DNA from: Gammaproteobacteria bacterium 42_54_T18
GTDB lineage: Bacteria > Pseudomonadota > Gammaproteobacteria > Pseudomonadales > Ketobacteraceae
DNA: 49,405 nucleotides
NCBI GenBank assembly: GCA_002163245.1
Contig: MAAL01000170.1
Location: 1-49,405 of the forward strand
Direction: 5' to 3'
Position 1 is the first letter of the stretch, and each line of letters begins with the position of its first letter. The position numbers and the translations under genes were made by a program. Below, one piece after another: positions 33,920 through 43,900 of this stretch. Below the pieces are notes generated by a model. It saw only the letters and a list, made by a program, of their open reading frames with translations, made no database searches and was not told the DNA's origin.

Positions 33920-33948
33920 ATATATTTCACACTAAGTCTGAAATATAT
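33920..33948. terminator. AT-rich inverted repeat after the sialidase/membrane operon
   Basis: ATATATTTCA and TGAAATATAT pair perfectly over 10 bp around a 9-nt loop, 18 bp after the stop codon. It is AT-rich with no T-run, so it may be a terminator or a protein site. Confidence 0.4.
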
Positions 33949-34027
33949 ATCGTTCGGCCTATATTTTGTTATCCCTTCTGACAGTAGACTGATATTAATT
34001 CTTTAAGCTGATCTGTGGATACATATT

Positions 34028-34231
34028 ATGCAGCGATATTCACCCTATAATGGACGGGTAGAATCTATGGTTGAGGACTCCAAAGGGGAGTTCATCAAGG
34101 TAGCGGATGTTGAAAATCTACTGGTTTCTTTATGCGATAACATTATGGCTGCAGAACGAGATTTCCAATTTTCGCAAGATGCCGTCGACCAGATAAATTC
34201 TGCATTTTTAAAGACATTGGATTTTATATAG
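34028..34231 (+). CDS. Small hypothetical protein, 67 aa
   Basis: The frame reads MQRYSPYNGRV, then SKGEFIKVADVENLLVSL and a helical end rich in acidic residues. GEFIKVADVENLL is like the N-terminus of small helical or phage-type accessory proteins. A second possible start is ATG 34067, preceded by GGGTAG. A well-formed inverted repeat lies just after the stop, which favours a real gene. The opposite strand is open too (34045-34263) but has no support. Function unknown. Confidence 0.5.
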   Translation: MQRYSPYNGRVESMVEDSKGEFIKVADVENLLVSLCDNIMAAERDFQFSQDAVDQINSAFLKTLDFI

Positions 34232-34242
34232 GCCTTATGCAA

Positions 34243-34277
34243 CTGCCCTCTAACCTGCATCATGCAGTAGAGGGCAG
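34243..34277. terminator. Nested inverted repeat between convergent genes
   Basis: Arms CTGCCCTCTA (34243-34252) and TAGAGGGCAG (34268-34277) pair over 10 bp. The loop contains a further CTGCAT/ATGCAG pair, so nearly the whole element is base-paired. It lies between the stops of the small gene (plus) and the peroxidase gene (minus) and can serve both. Confidence 0.7.
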
Positions 34278-34308
34278 AATAACTACATTTTCATTTCTCT
34301 TACGTTTA

Positions 34309-35859
34309 TCACAGAACATTCCCTTCAAAATCAACTGCATTAAGTTGGTTATCATCTGGCCCATTATCACCCGCAGCTGGCACCCAGGCAGATAAACAAT
34401 CTCGGTCACTGGCGCAGTCGTCGGTAAGCGACTCCAGAAATGAAACCAATTGTGCAATTTGAGTATTATCTAACGCGGGTGAGACAAACGGTGTGACCCT
34501 AGCTTGGCGCTCTTGACCTAGCTTCTGTAATGCTAGCTGACTATTTTCCATGGAGTCTGGGTACAATGTTTCACAATTTTCAATAGTCTGATATTGCGGT
34601 AATTGACACCACCCGCCGCGATCAAAAAATGCGTTAACCGAAGCAACTGGATTCACATAATGTCGGACCACCTCCTCCAACGTCCGGTATGTTCCTGCAT
34701 GTCCATAAGGCGCAGTTAAAGCCACGTTAAGCAATGATGCTGTCCTAAAACGATAGCGATCTGCTGGGTTTTCTGTCTCCCTCTCACGACCAAAGTCATC
34801 ATTATTCCCATCCCCTTTACCAACACCTATTTGAGGAAATGCAATCGTGTGATGAAGTTCGTCACTAAATGCATCACCGCGATGGCAACCTGAACAGCCT
34901 GCGCCACCTTCATTCACAGGCGTAAAGAATAAAAGGGCTCCTTGTTTCTGTTCTTCCGTTATTGCTAACAAATCTCCATTAACATACTGGTGCCAGGGTG
35001 TATCAACAAACACCATTGAACGCTCAAATTCCCCTAGTGCGAAGGCTATATTGTCAAACGTTATCAGCGTCTCTGCCCCTTCTGAACTTGCAAACGCAGT
35101 TTGAAACTCTTCCAACCATGTGTTGGTCGATAACTCCCCCTCACCGATACCATAATCACCGATACGAGCAGCCAAGTGATCTCGAATTTCATCGTTTGTA
35201 CTGCCATTTTCGAAGTTTTCAGTTTTCATTTCATCAGATGAAGTAACCGGGAATTTTGATTGGGCAACAACTAAGTTTTCACCTGCATTGACATCAGCAG
35301 TCAAAAAGTCACTGTCCGGTGTTCGAATAGGAGACACAGCCCCATTGGCTTTTATCTCCTTGCCTAAACTTTCAACTCTTGAATCCAAAAACAATCCTGA
35401 GTCCCATAACCCAGCATTGAATACACTGGGTGCATTGCGAGGAACACTTGGCAAATTAGTGCTATTTGTTCGCCCTAAGCCCAACACATTCGAATCTAGG
35501 GAATCAACACCAATAGAAAATGATAACCCATCAGCTCCACCTAACCCTGGATGATGACAAGTCACACAGGCAGCATCCATCGCCCCACCTAAGCTTTTAC
35601 TATAAAAAAGTGCCATACCAAGCTGTGCTATTGGGTCAGATATGTCAGGTAGATCACGCGCTAACGCTGGGTTTTCTGTTAGATTTTGGCCAGCAATAAT
35701 GACATCCAACTCCGCATCAGAGGCGGAACTTCCACACCCCATTTGCAAGAACGACAGCGTGCCGATAAATGTTATCCCTAACACTTTATTACGAATGTTT
35801 TTGGGTTGGTGGTAGGAATAACCTCTAGGGACCTTGGTCTTGCTAATATTCGTGCTCAC
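34309..35859 (-). CDS. Di-haem cytochrome c peroxidase family lipoprotein
   Basis: Two haem c motifs are present: Cys98-x-x-Cys-His102 (CVTCHHPG) and Cys322-x-x-Cys-His326 (CSGCHRGD). The spacing and the flanking HPGLGGADG, VPRNAPSVFNAGLW and RTASLLNVALTAPYGHAGTYRTLEEVVRHY are typical of the CcpA/MauG group, which reduces hydrogen peroxide or oxidises protein partners in the periplasm. The N-terminus has a hydrophobic stretch ending in LQMGC, a lipobox at about residue 42. The start is GTG 35859 with AGAGG upstream. The protein is longer (516 aa) than standard peroxidases (about 350), with insertions between the haem domains. Confidence 0.92.
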   Translation of the reverse strand: MSTNISKTKVPRGYSYHQPKNIRNKVLGITFIGTLSFLQMGCGSSASDAELDVIIAGQNLTENPALARDLPDISDPIAQLGMALFYSKSLGGAMDAACVTCHHPGLGGADGLSFSIGVDSLDSNVLGLGRTNSTNLPSVPRNAPSVFNAGLWDSGLFLDSRVESLGKEIKANGAVSPIRTPDSDFLTADVNAGENLVVAQSKFPVTSSDEMKTENFENGSTNDEIRDHLAARIGDYGIGEGELSTNTWLEEFQTAFASSEGAETLITFDNIAFALGEFERSMVFVDTPWHQYVNGDLLAITEEQKQGALLFFTPVNEGGAGCSGCHRGDAFSDELHHTIAFPQIGVGKGDGNNDDFGRERETENPADRYRFRTASLLNVALTAPYGHAGTYRTLEEVVRHYVNPVASVNAFFDRGGWCQLPQYQTIENCETLYPDSMENSQLALQKLGQERQARVTPFVSPALDNTQIAQLVSFLESLTDDCASDRDCLSAWVPAAGDNGPDDNQLNAVDFEGNVL

Positions 35860-35967
35860 GAGAATGCCTCTTTTAAATTTTTATTATGCCGATGTTTACC
35901 AAAGGTAAATTAAAAATAAATTAGGCAAGAAATATGAAGAAAATGTGCAAACAATAAGGAGATGGTC

Positions 35968-35992
35968 CCAATGGCTTGTGCAAAGCCATTGG
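35968..35992. terminator. Hairpin between the symporter and peroxidase genes
   Basis: CCAATGGCTT and AAGCCATTGG form a perfect 10-bp stem around GTGCA, about 30 bp after the symporter stop (minus strand). TTTT follows on the plus side only, so its efficiency for the minus-strand transcript is unclear. Confidence 0.5.
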
Positions 35993-36022
35993 TTTTCAGG
36001 AAATGGGGTTTTATAAAGGCCT

Positions 36023-37552
36023 TTACTTTACATCGACTTTATTTCGAAAGATGACGGTCGCAAATACATAAACTACAAGAAACATGAGAAAGTTTGCAAT
36101 CAGCGTTGCATAGTACGCATCAAAGGGCAAAGACAGGCTGTCACTTAGCATCCCCTTCTTATCAAGAATTGTCCAAAGCGTGAATACCATTGTTACTGCA
36201 ATTCCCATCCAGGCACTACGAGCATCTCCCTTTTTAGAAAAGAAACCAATAAGATATAAGCCTAACAAACCACCACCTAACAAAGAAGCCAACACGGTAG
36301 CCGTATCTTGCAAGGTTTTGGTGTCAGCTTGATTTATGTAAATTGCACCAGCAATCATAAAACAAGAAACAATAGCCGCCACTCCCCAAGCCACATGCAG
36401 ATAATGTTTGTCTTCTTGCTTAGGGTTGATATGTCGGCGATAAATATCAACGATTGAAACCGTCGATATGGCATTAATACTTGAATCCAGGGAAGACATG
36501 GCAGCAGCTAACGCGGCAGCTAGCACCAACCCAACAATACCCGCGGGTAATTCTGATAATACAAAAAACGGCAAAATTTGCTCTGCTTTCTTTGTACCAT
36601 CTAACATCATTGCGGCTTCAGGGTTTGGGAATACTTGATAAAATGCATACAGGGCGGTTCCCAAAAACATATAAAACGCCCAAATGGGCAAACTACTGAT
36701 CCCGCAGATAAACATACCTTTTCGCGCTTCTGCTTCTGATTTTGCGGCGCAATAACGCTGCACAGTATTTTGATTACTGCTGTATTCCGTAAGCCAAGAA
36801 GTCACACCCAGTATTAACATCATGGTGCCGGTTTTATTCAGTAACGATACATCCCAGGAGACGGGGTGCAAACTCCCCTCTTTCAGCTCTGAAAACGCCA
36901 ATTTGCCATGTTCTTCGGCTATATTAAAAACATCAGCAAAACCGTTCGGTAGCAGATCTATGATCACATACAGGCACATCACCCCCCCTAAAACAAGCAC
37001 AACCGTTTGCATGACATCAGTCCAGATCACTGCGTCAATCCCTCCGACAACGGTATATACCGAAACAAATACACCACTAATAACAATACAGATAACAGGA
37101 TCAAGCCCCGTCAGCTCATGTACGAGCAACGACAACAAGTACAATATAGTACTTAACCGAACCAACTGCGCCACAATAAAGGCAACAGCACCATAAACCC
37201 TAACCGAAGGTCCGAAACGATCTTCTAAAAACTCATAAGCAGATGTTGTTTTTTTACGACGAAATACAGGAAGGAAGAAATACGCTGCAAACAGAATTGC
37301 TACAGGCAACATCAAATTGGGCAAAAAGCGCAACCATGCTGTTTTATAGGCATCGCCAGGATAGGCCAAAAAGGTAATTGAACTAATCGACGTTCCCACC
37401 AAGCTAAGCCCTATCGCCCAACCAGGAAACGACCTTCCGCCAACAAAATATTCTTCTGTGTTGGTATTTTTTCTTGAAAAGTAAAAACCAAGAAATAATA
37501 TCAAACCAAAGTAAATACCAAGTACCCATACATCCAATGTTGCTAGCTTCAT
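36023..37552 (-). CDS. Sodium:solute symporter (SSS/SLC5 family)
   Basis: This is a Na+-coupled importer of an organic solute. The 509-residue protein has about 13 hydrophobic segments. Family landmarks are NTEEYFVGGRSFPGWAIGLS at the N-terminus, LSLVGTSISSITFLAYPG (sodium-site helix 1), VYTVVGGIDAVIWTDVMQT and ALAAAMSSLDSSINAISTV (helix 8 region with the SSS sodium-site serines). The substrate is not predictable. It lies 15 bp after the stop of the sulfatase-fold gene, with AAGGAG in between, so the two genes are co-transcribed. Confidence 0.92.
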   Translation of the reverse strand: MKLATLDVWVLGIYFGLILFLGFYFSRKNTNTEEYFVGGRSFPGWAIGLSLVGTSISSITFLAYPGDAYKTAWLRFLPNLMLPVAILFAAYFFLPVFRRKKTTSAYEFLEDRFGPSVRVYGAVAFIVAQLVRLSTILYLLSLLVHELTGLDPVICIVISGVFVSVYTVVGGIDAVIWTDVMQTVVLVLGGVMCLYVIIDLLPNGFADVFNIAEEHGKLAFSELKEGSLHPVSWDVSLLNKTGTMMLILGVTSWLTEYSSNQNTVQRYCAAKSEAEARKGMFICGISSLPIWAFYMFLGTALYAFYQVFPNPEAAMMLDGTKKAEQILPFFVLSELPAGIVGLVLAAALAAAMSSLDSSINAISTVSIVDIYRRHINPKQEDKHYLHVAWGVAAIVSCFMIAGAIYINQADTKTLQDTATVLASLLGGGLLGLYLIGFFSKKGDARSAWMGIAVTMVFTLWTILDKKGMLSDSLSLPFDAYYATLIANFLMFLVVYVFATVIFRNKVDVK

Positions 37553-37567
37553 AGGAAGGCGCTCCTT

Positions 37568-39601
37568 CTATTTGTCTTGAGGCAAATGTTTATTATGATG
37601 AAACATCCATTTTGTGGTTTCGTAAATACCACGGGCTATTCGGCTTAAGCTTTCAGCTTTTTCAGGATCCTGAGAAGTCACATCAACCCTTGGTGTATCA
37701 CTATTAAGGTCATGAAGTTTTATATCCGTACTATCAAAGTTCATTCGCAGCATAAAATCTTTAGTAACAGCGCCTATGATAGGGCTTGTTTTACTCGATG
37801 TTTGTGTATAAACAGCTCTATCTTCATCAATAGGCTGATTTAAGCTTCTTCCCATTGTGGTGTTATCAAAAGGTACCCCAGCAAAATCCGCTAACGTTGG
37901 TAACACGTCAACAAGACTTGCTGCTGCCTCAACCCGTCGCTGCCCTATTAGGCCTGGAGCATAAAACATAAAGGGCACATGCAAACCATCTAAATCCAAG
38001 GCTTCATAAAACGGTTTCATATGAGGTGTAGTGGTAATACGGTTGTTGTGATCTCCATAAAACGCAAAAATGGTATTTTCAAAATAACCCGCAGATTTAG
38101 CCATTTCCATAAAGCGGCCGATATTAAAATCTAGCAATCGAACGGCATTAAACTGCTCATTATTCTTATAACCGAATTTTCTCAACTCTTCTTCCGGCAC
38201 GTGAATAGTTTCAAAACCGTCATTTTCCGAGGGAATTGTAAATGGTCGATGATTACCTGCAGTTTGGATATAAGCATAAAACGGCTTATCCTTCGGTAAA
38301 GTTTTCAAGACTGCATTTGATTCCTTGAATAGGTCTAAATCTGAAATACCCCAAACATCAGCATCAGGAGAGTCGTAACTTCCTTCTTCATAAAGATTTA
38401 GACCTTTGATATTTGTACGTAACACCGCACTCATATTTGCCCAACCCGCCGCGCCACCAATAAAATAGTACTTTGGGTAATCTACAAACGCGTTAACAAC
38501 AGAGTGTTGCTCTGTAATCATTTGGTTACGTGAGGCTGTTCGCACGGTAGATACATCAGGCAAGCCCGTTAGACTTGCAAACACGGTACGTGCAGTTCCT
38601 GACACTGGCACATAAAAGTTAGGGAAAAACCAGCCCTCGTTGGCAATTTGGTCGAGGTTTGGGGAAGGTTTGAGTGGGTGGCCGTATACACCTAAGCGAC
38701 TAGCCCCCAACGACTCCAACATCACCATAATGATATTCGGTTGTTTATCTAAACGAATAGTGGCATCTTGATTATCAGCTGCATTCCTACGAGTATAATT
38801 TAGCGTTACGCTATCAGGCTCCTCTACCCCCAAATACTCCGCTATGGAAGGATAATAGTCTCTTACTGTCGCCTCATCATACTTACTTGCAAAACGGTAC
38901 TTAAAAGAATCGGTGAAGTTCAAAACGGGGTTAATACCAAGCGCCGCAATGCTAGGGTTACCCGTAAAAAAGGCATCATTCCATCGTAACGGCATCGTTG
39001 AGCCAAGACGGCCAAATATCCCAAAAAAGAAGAACGCAAAAATCACCACAACGCCGACTACTTTATGTTTTTTTTGCATTCCCGTTTCTGGCTTTGTTAA
39101 CAACAAAGCCGAACGTTTCATGCTCAAGAAAAATATAACCGTACCAAAAACCCAAGCTAGGTTTATCCAAATTACAGGGTAACTCTGCCACGCCATCGTA
39201 GCCGATATAACAATATCATCGAAAAACCGTAATATGGTTGAATTCATACGTATACCTAGATAGGCATAATGACCAAAATCCAGTATATAAAACATCAAAC
39301 AAAGAAAGACTGCCAATGCTAGATAAATATGCGTTAAACGGCGAGCTAAAACGCTATTAGTTATATTCCATGGGAGCAAACTTGCCAAAGCCACCGGAAC
39401 CAACACCAATAAAGATAAGCGAAGATCAAACTTAACACCGACGTATAAAACCTGTGCCAATGTACCAAAAGACGGGTGAACTATATCTCCAACTTCCGAA
39501 AAGCCAAAATAGAATATGGCACGAAGTGCAACTAGCATTAACATCCAAATTGCAAGTAACGATGCCAAATACTGAAAACGCCTAGATTTCAACCAATCCA
39601 T
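37568..39601 (-). CDS. LTA synthase / phosphoglycerol transferase-like sulfatase-fold membrane protein
   Basis: The N-terminal 200 residues hold five membrane segments. The rest is a sulfatase/alkaline-phosphatase-type domain facing the periplasm. NIIMVMLESLGASRLGVYGH holds the first metal ligand (Glu), VSGTARTVFASL supplies the nucleophilic Thr (LtaS-like), and FAFYGDHNNR the later Asp/His ligands. The family includes LtaS, MdoB/OpgB and lipid-A-modifying phosphotransferases; in gram-negative bacteria it usually moves phosphoglycerol or similar groups onto envelope glycans, or acts as a sulfatase. The C-terminal RHS of the active site (TPHM) is present. It is first in an operon with the SSS symporter. 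Confidence 0.9.
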   Translation of the reverse strand: MDWLKSRRFQYLASLLAIWMLMLVALRAIFYFGFSEVGDIVHPSFGTLAQVLYVGVKFDLRLSLLVLVPVALASLLPWNITNSVLARRLTHIYLALAVFLCLMFYILDFGHYAYLGIRMNSTILRFFDDIVISATMAWQSYPVIWINLAWVFGTVIFFLSMKRSALLLTKPETGMQKKHKVVGVVVIFAFFFFGIFGRLGSTMPLRWNDAFFTGNPSIAALGINPVLNFTDSFKYRFASKYDEATVRDYYPSIAEYLGVEEPDSVTLNYTRRNAADNQDATIRLDKQPNIIMVMLESLGASRLGVYGHPLKPSPNLDQIANEGWFFPNFYVPVSGTARTVFASLTGLPDVSTVRTASRNQMITEQHSVVNAFVDYPKYYFIGGAAGWANMSAVLRTNIKGLNLYEEGSYDSPDADVWGISDLDLFKESNAVLKTLPKDKPFYAYIQTAGNHRPFTIPSENDGFETIHVPEEELRKFGYKNNEQFNAVRLLDFNIGRFMEMAKSAGYFENTIFAFYGDHNNRITTTPHMKPFYEALDLDGLHVPFMFYAPGLIGQRRVEAAASLVDVLPTLADFAGVPFDNTTMGRSLNQPIDEDRAVYTQTSSKTSPIIGAVTKDFMLRMNFDSTDIKLHDLNSDTPRVDVTSQDPEKAESLSRIARGIYETTKWMFHHNKHLPQDK

Positions 39602-39727
39602 TCAAAAACCTCATACACTTAGGTAAATACAGTGCGCCAGCACCGAAGTAGATACGATGGGCGAAAGCATCGCATTCTAATTCAGTTACTGGATTTTTCG
39701 AAGGGTTAAATACAGGCTTATGATTAT

Positions 39728-39952
39728 TTAGGACTCAGTAGCCCATTTAAACTGAAATTCGACTTCTTCCTCGCCGTCACTTCGTTCATGTTCAATGTTA
39801 AACGTTGCTCTTACTGGTACATAAATACGCTCTCCACCTATCATTATCTCAAATGGTTTACCTTGCTCCAAGCAATCAGCTAACCGCCTCAACTTGGCAA
39901 CCGTATCTTTAGACGAGTACTCTTTTTCAAAATCACGATCCTGATCAGACAT
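39728..39952 (-). CDS. Amphi-Trp domain-containing small protein, 74 aa
   Basis: The sequence DFEKEYSSKDTVAKLRRLAD, GKPFEIMIGGERIYVPV and EEEVEFQFKW follows the pattern of the small amphi-Trp domain family, whose function is not known. ATG 39952 is preceded by AAAGGAG; a longer frame from 40000 would overlap the upstream gene and is not needed. It is 25 bp after the 5'-nucleotidase stop and is the last gene of that operon. Confidence 0.8.
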   Translation of the reverse strand: MSDQDRDFEKEYSSKDTVAKLRRLADCLEQGKPFEIMIGGERIYVPVRATFNIEHERSDGEEEVEFQFKWATES

Positions 39953-39977
39953 TTTATTACTACTCCTTTGATGAAAA

Positions 39978-40877
39978 TTATAACGGGTTTGACACGCCAT
40001 GAGCTACATGTCCAGCGGTAACATGCTTACTCGCAGATAAACAATGACCTTCTTGATCATCAAAAAACACATCTGCTCCAAAAGATTTCAAAAACAGACC
40101 TTTATCTAAACCGCCGAGAAATAAAGACTCATCAATCCGAATCCCCCACTGCCTTAAGGTCAATACAACACGTTCGTGGGCCGGAGCTGATCTAGCAGTT
40201 ACCAGTGCTGTCCTAATAGGACAATCATCACCGTATTCTTGTTGAAGACTATGCAGTACTTGCAAAAAAGGCTTGAACGGCCCTCCTTCCATTGGTTGTT
40301 TAGCCGCCGCTTTTTCTGCATCTGTAAATGCTTGCAAGCCTTTCTCTTGAAATACTCTCTCAGACTTATCCGAAAACAACACAGCATCGCCATCAAATGC
40401 AATCTTTAATTGCCCATCGGTGCTTGAGGGACATTCAGGTGCAATGATATGCGCAGCAGCAAAGCCACTGTCTAACGCGTTTCGAACGTCCGTCGGAATA
40501 GTGGATAGAAACAAATGCGTGCCAAATGCTGATATATAACGGTATGGGCTTTCGCCACCACAAAACGCAGCTCGCGTAATGGGTAACTTCCAATGCTCAA
40601 TAGAATTAAACACTCTCAACCCTGTATCCGCGCTATTTCGTGACAAGAGGATAACCTCTACTCGCGGACAATCAGGGGAAAGCTCATTTAACGCAAGCAG
40701 CTTTTTTACCAGTGGAAATGCATCACCAGGTTCCAAGGGGGTATCTTCATGATCAATTTGATACTTTTGATAAGCATCCAACCCTTCTTTTTTAAACACT
40801 TGATCGCTTTCACTCAAGTTAAACAGCGCACTAGAGGAAGTGGCTACTACGAGTTTTCCATTAAAATTTACCGGCAT
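39978..40877 (-). CDS. Cytosolic 5'-nucleotidase family protein
   Basis: The 299-residue protein matches the bacterial 5'-nucleotidase family related to cN-I. Landmarks are LVVATSSSALF near the N-terminus, ILLSRNSADTGLRVFNSIEH, KIAFDGDAVLFSDKSE (the HAD-type DxD nucleophile loop), TARSAPAHERVVLTLR and FLGGLDKG..L..FGADVFFDD (acidic motif). It would release nucleosides from nucleoside monophosphates. It lies 44 bp behind the helicase-nuclease gene, probably one transcript. Confidence 0.9.
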   Translation of the reverse strand: MPVNFNGKLVVATSSSALFNLSESDQVFKKEGLDAYQKYQIDHEDTPLEPGDAFPLVKKLLALNELSPDCPRVEVILLSRNSADTGLRVFNSIEHWKLPITRAAFCGGESPYRYISAFGTHLFLSTIPTDVRNALDSGFAAAHIIAPECPSSTDGQLKIAFDGDAVLFSDKSERVFQEKGLQAFTDAEKAAAKQPMEGGPFKPFLQVLHSLQQEYGDDCPIRTALVTARSAPAHERVVLTLRQWGIRIDESLFLGGLDKGLFLKSFGADVFFDDQEGHCLSASKHVTAGHVAHGVSNPL

Positions 40878-40921
40878 AGTATTCTCAAAGTCCTTGATTA
40901 AAAGGGGTTATCTATCAACTA

Positions 40922-43900
40922 TCAAAATGGCTCAATCACATCTACATCTAAGGACCAGCAAAAATGGTGATTAATCAATGGAAAATACAACATCAATACA
41001 GTTCCTTTGATTGGTCCTCTTTTTGAATCCGGCAACTGATTCAGTAATGCAGCATAGTTTTCCAGCTGATCGCGATATAACCTGACTTGGTCTGCTATAA
41101 ATTTATCATAGTTATCACAACTATCAGTACTTTCGCTACTTTTATTATTCTCGATATCTGCAAATTTATAATCCACGATCCATCGAATGCCATTCCCATC
41201 AACAAAGGTGCGGTCAATAACGTAATGCTCTCCTTGCCCTTGGTCGTCCCCACGGCTTACCGCATACTCTGCATAGGACTCGTTTACCTGTTGAAATAGC
41301 CAAACAGCCTTTTCTGGATTATCAATCAAATGCTGAACAGAGCGTTGAATAATATTAACCGCCTCATCCATCCTATCGGGTCGTACCTGCAACTTTGCCA
41401 ATGATGCTCGCCAGAACGGATGTAAACGCTCAAGATCTTTTAGCTTAAGCCTAAAATGAGCACCGACGGCAAATTGTTGATATAACCTGTGGGCGTAGGT
41501 TCCAACATTCGCAAAGAAATTGTCTGTCGTAGCAATATCGGTTTCGCCGTTAACAACATCAATGGCACTACTCTCTTCAACACCCCCCTCAACACTCTCC
41601 TCAATACTCTCCTCAATACTAGAAGACTCTCTCACCTTGCCGGAAGCATTCGATACTTTGAATTCACCTGTAACAGATTGTTGATGTTCAAATAATTGCT
41701 CGTTCGCGCTATCCGACAAAATACAGAACATTTTATGCGTTTCTCTTTGAACCAATTGCGGATCAACAACCGTTACGTTACCAACCAGGTCATTAACCTC
41801 CAGCCCCGCCCATAATGTTCCCAATATCGAGGCACTGGTTGGCGCCTTAATTTCGTCATCTTTATCCGAGCCAAGCGTACCGGTAATATAAAGGTGCTGC
41901 TTGGCCCTAGTGCACGCAACATATGTTAATCGGGATAATTCATTTTTTAATTTGACCGCGTGTGTCTTCCACAAAAACTCATAAACGGCATCACCATGGG
42001 TATCTCCACCTCGCTCAGGCAAAGCGGCCAAAAACAATGATTGCTCCCCTGTCGCTGGTGACAAGCGATTATCAACAATCAAAAGAGGACGGTCATCCCC
42101 TCGGCCTCTTTTTGCACCATAAGGCAAAAAGACATAATCAAATTCTAGTCCTTTCGATTTATGCATAGACATTATTTGCACTGCGCCTGATTCAGAGCTA
42201 CCTGGAGATGCAAATAACGTCATAGCCTTGTCTTCCAACGCGTTAATATTAGAAAGATCAGCTGAACTTTCAAATGCCTCTAGTAAGGCGAAATATTTCT
42301 GTGCATCCTCTTTTTCAAACATCGCGACATTTTTATCACAATCAACATCACCTTCTAATTTGTGTACACCTGCATTCCCTAGCTTCTCATTGTAAAAACA
42401 ATCGCCGCCCAAATTCGTCCACAAAGATTCAACCGCATCACGTACAGTAAACTGTTTTCTCTGCCGGTAGTAGAATCCAAATAATGAAACAACTCGTTGT
42501 AGCTTCAACATTTCTTGAGAAGCTATTCCATCAAGCTCCATATCTACCAATGTAGCAGCGTCAGCATTTACAACCCGCACCAAATTATCCCACAAAGGGC
42601 TATAAGTATTGATAACATGTAGTTTTTCTAAAGTTGATAAAGATAATCCGACACAAGCACCACGTAACACTGAATACCACGCTACTCTATCTGAAGGCCT
42701 AAGTAACGCCTTAGTGATACCCAACAACTGTTGAATAACTGCACTCTCTTGCAACGTATCAATATCAACTGCACGTATTGGTATATCCCTTAGCCCAAGC
42801 TCCTTTATTATCGGGCGAGCATGTGATTTCGAACGAACCAACACTGCATAACTTTTCCCAGTTTGTTGTCGCCTTAACGCCAACACAGTTTCAGCAATAA
42901 ATTCTGACTCTTTGTCGGCATATTGAAGTTCATCAATTTTATCCCCCTCCAATGCAACATCCAGATATGACTGTCGAAATATTTTTGTTGTTACCCCCGC
43001 GCTTTCTCCACCAACCTTAGCCGCTACTGATGGACTGTAAGATACAGCTCCTTTTTGGCCATCATCTTTTTTTGGAAAAGCAACACCGAACACATTATTC
43101 ACCCAGTTAATAACGTTAGCATCTGATCGGAAGTTTGTTTGTAATGCAATGGGGGTCAATACCACATCAGCGAGACGTCGCTCATGCCATACACCTAGAA
43201 ACAGCGCAATATCAGCTTTTCGAAATGAATATATACCTTGCATTGGATCGCCTACTAAAAACAACGTACGCCCATCACCTTGCTGCCAACCCGACGTCAA
43301 TTTTTCCAACAATTGAATTTGTAATACTGAAGTATCTTGGAATTCATCAACCAATATATGGGAAATACGATGATCGTACTTTAACGTCAAATCAGTCGGT
43401 TCTTCAGATGAGCCTAGCGCACGTAACGCCGCCATGGAGATCTCAGTAAAATCAACATTGCCGGTCTCTTGCCAAAGTAAGTTTAAATACCCCACTGCAA
43501 CAGGCATCAATTCCAGTAAATCCACAAGCAATGCCCACTGATCTTCAGAATAGCCTGCAATGGGAAGGGTTTTGATATCAAATAGTTGCTCATTAAACCC
43601 AGGGCATTCCGCTTCCAACGACCCAATCAGCGCTGTTAAATCAGCTTTGCGTTGTTTACGTAACTTTTTCTCCTCTGGGTCTTTTGAAGACGTGGGCGCA
43701 GGAAACCCTAATTTCGCATCGACACGTTTTCGATAACTAGGTTTTCCCTTTGTTAATAGCAACTCTGCAAACACCACCCACGACTGGGGGCTATCGATAA
43801 ATGACGCATCATTCTCAACCGCTAACGCAGCATTTAACGGGGATTCTTTTTTATCCAATGCCAAATTATGCGCTGCGTACAAAGACAATGACAGTAACTG

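Noticed and set aside
34045-34263. Minus-strand 72-codon frame opposite the small 67-aa gene
   Set aside because: It runs into the nested hairpin and lacks a ribosome binding site; the plus-strand frame fits better.
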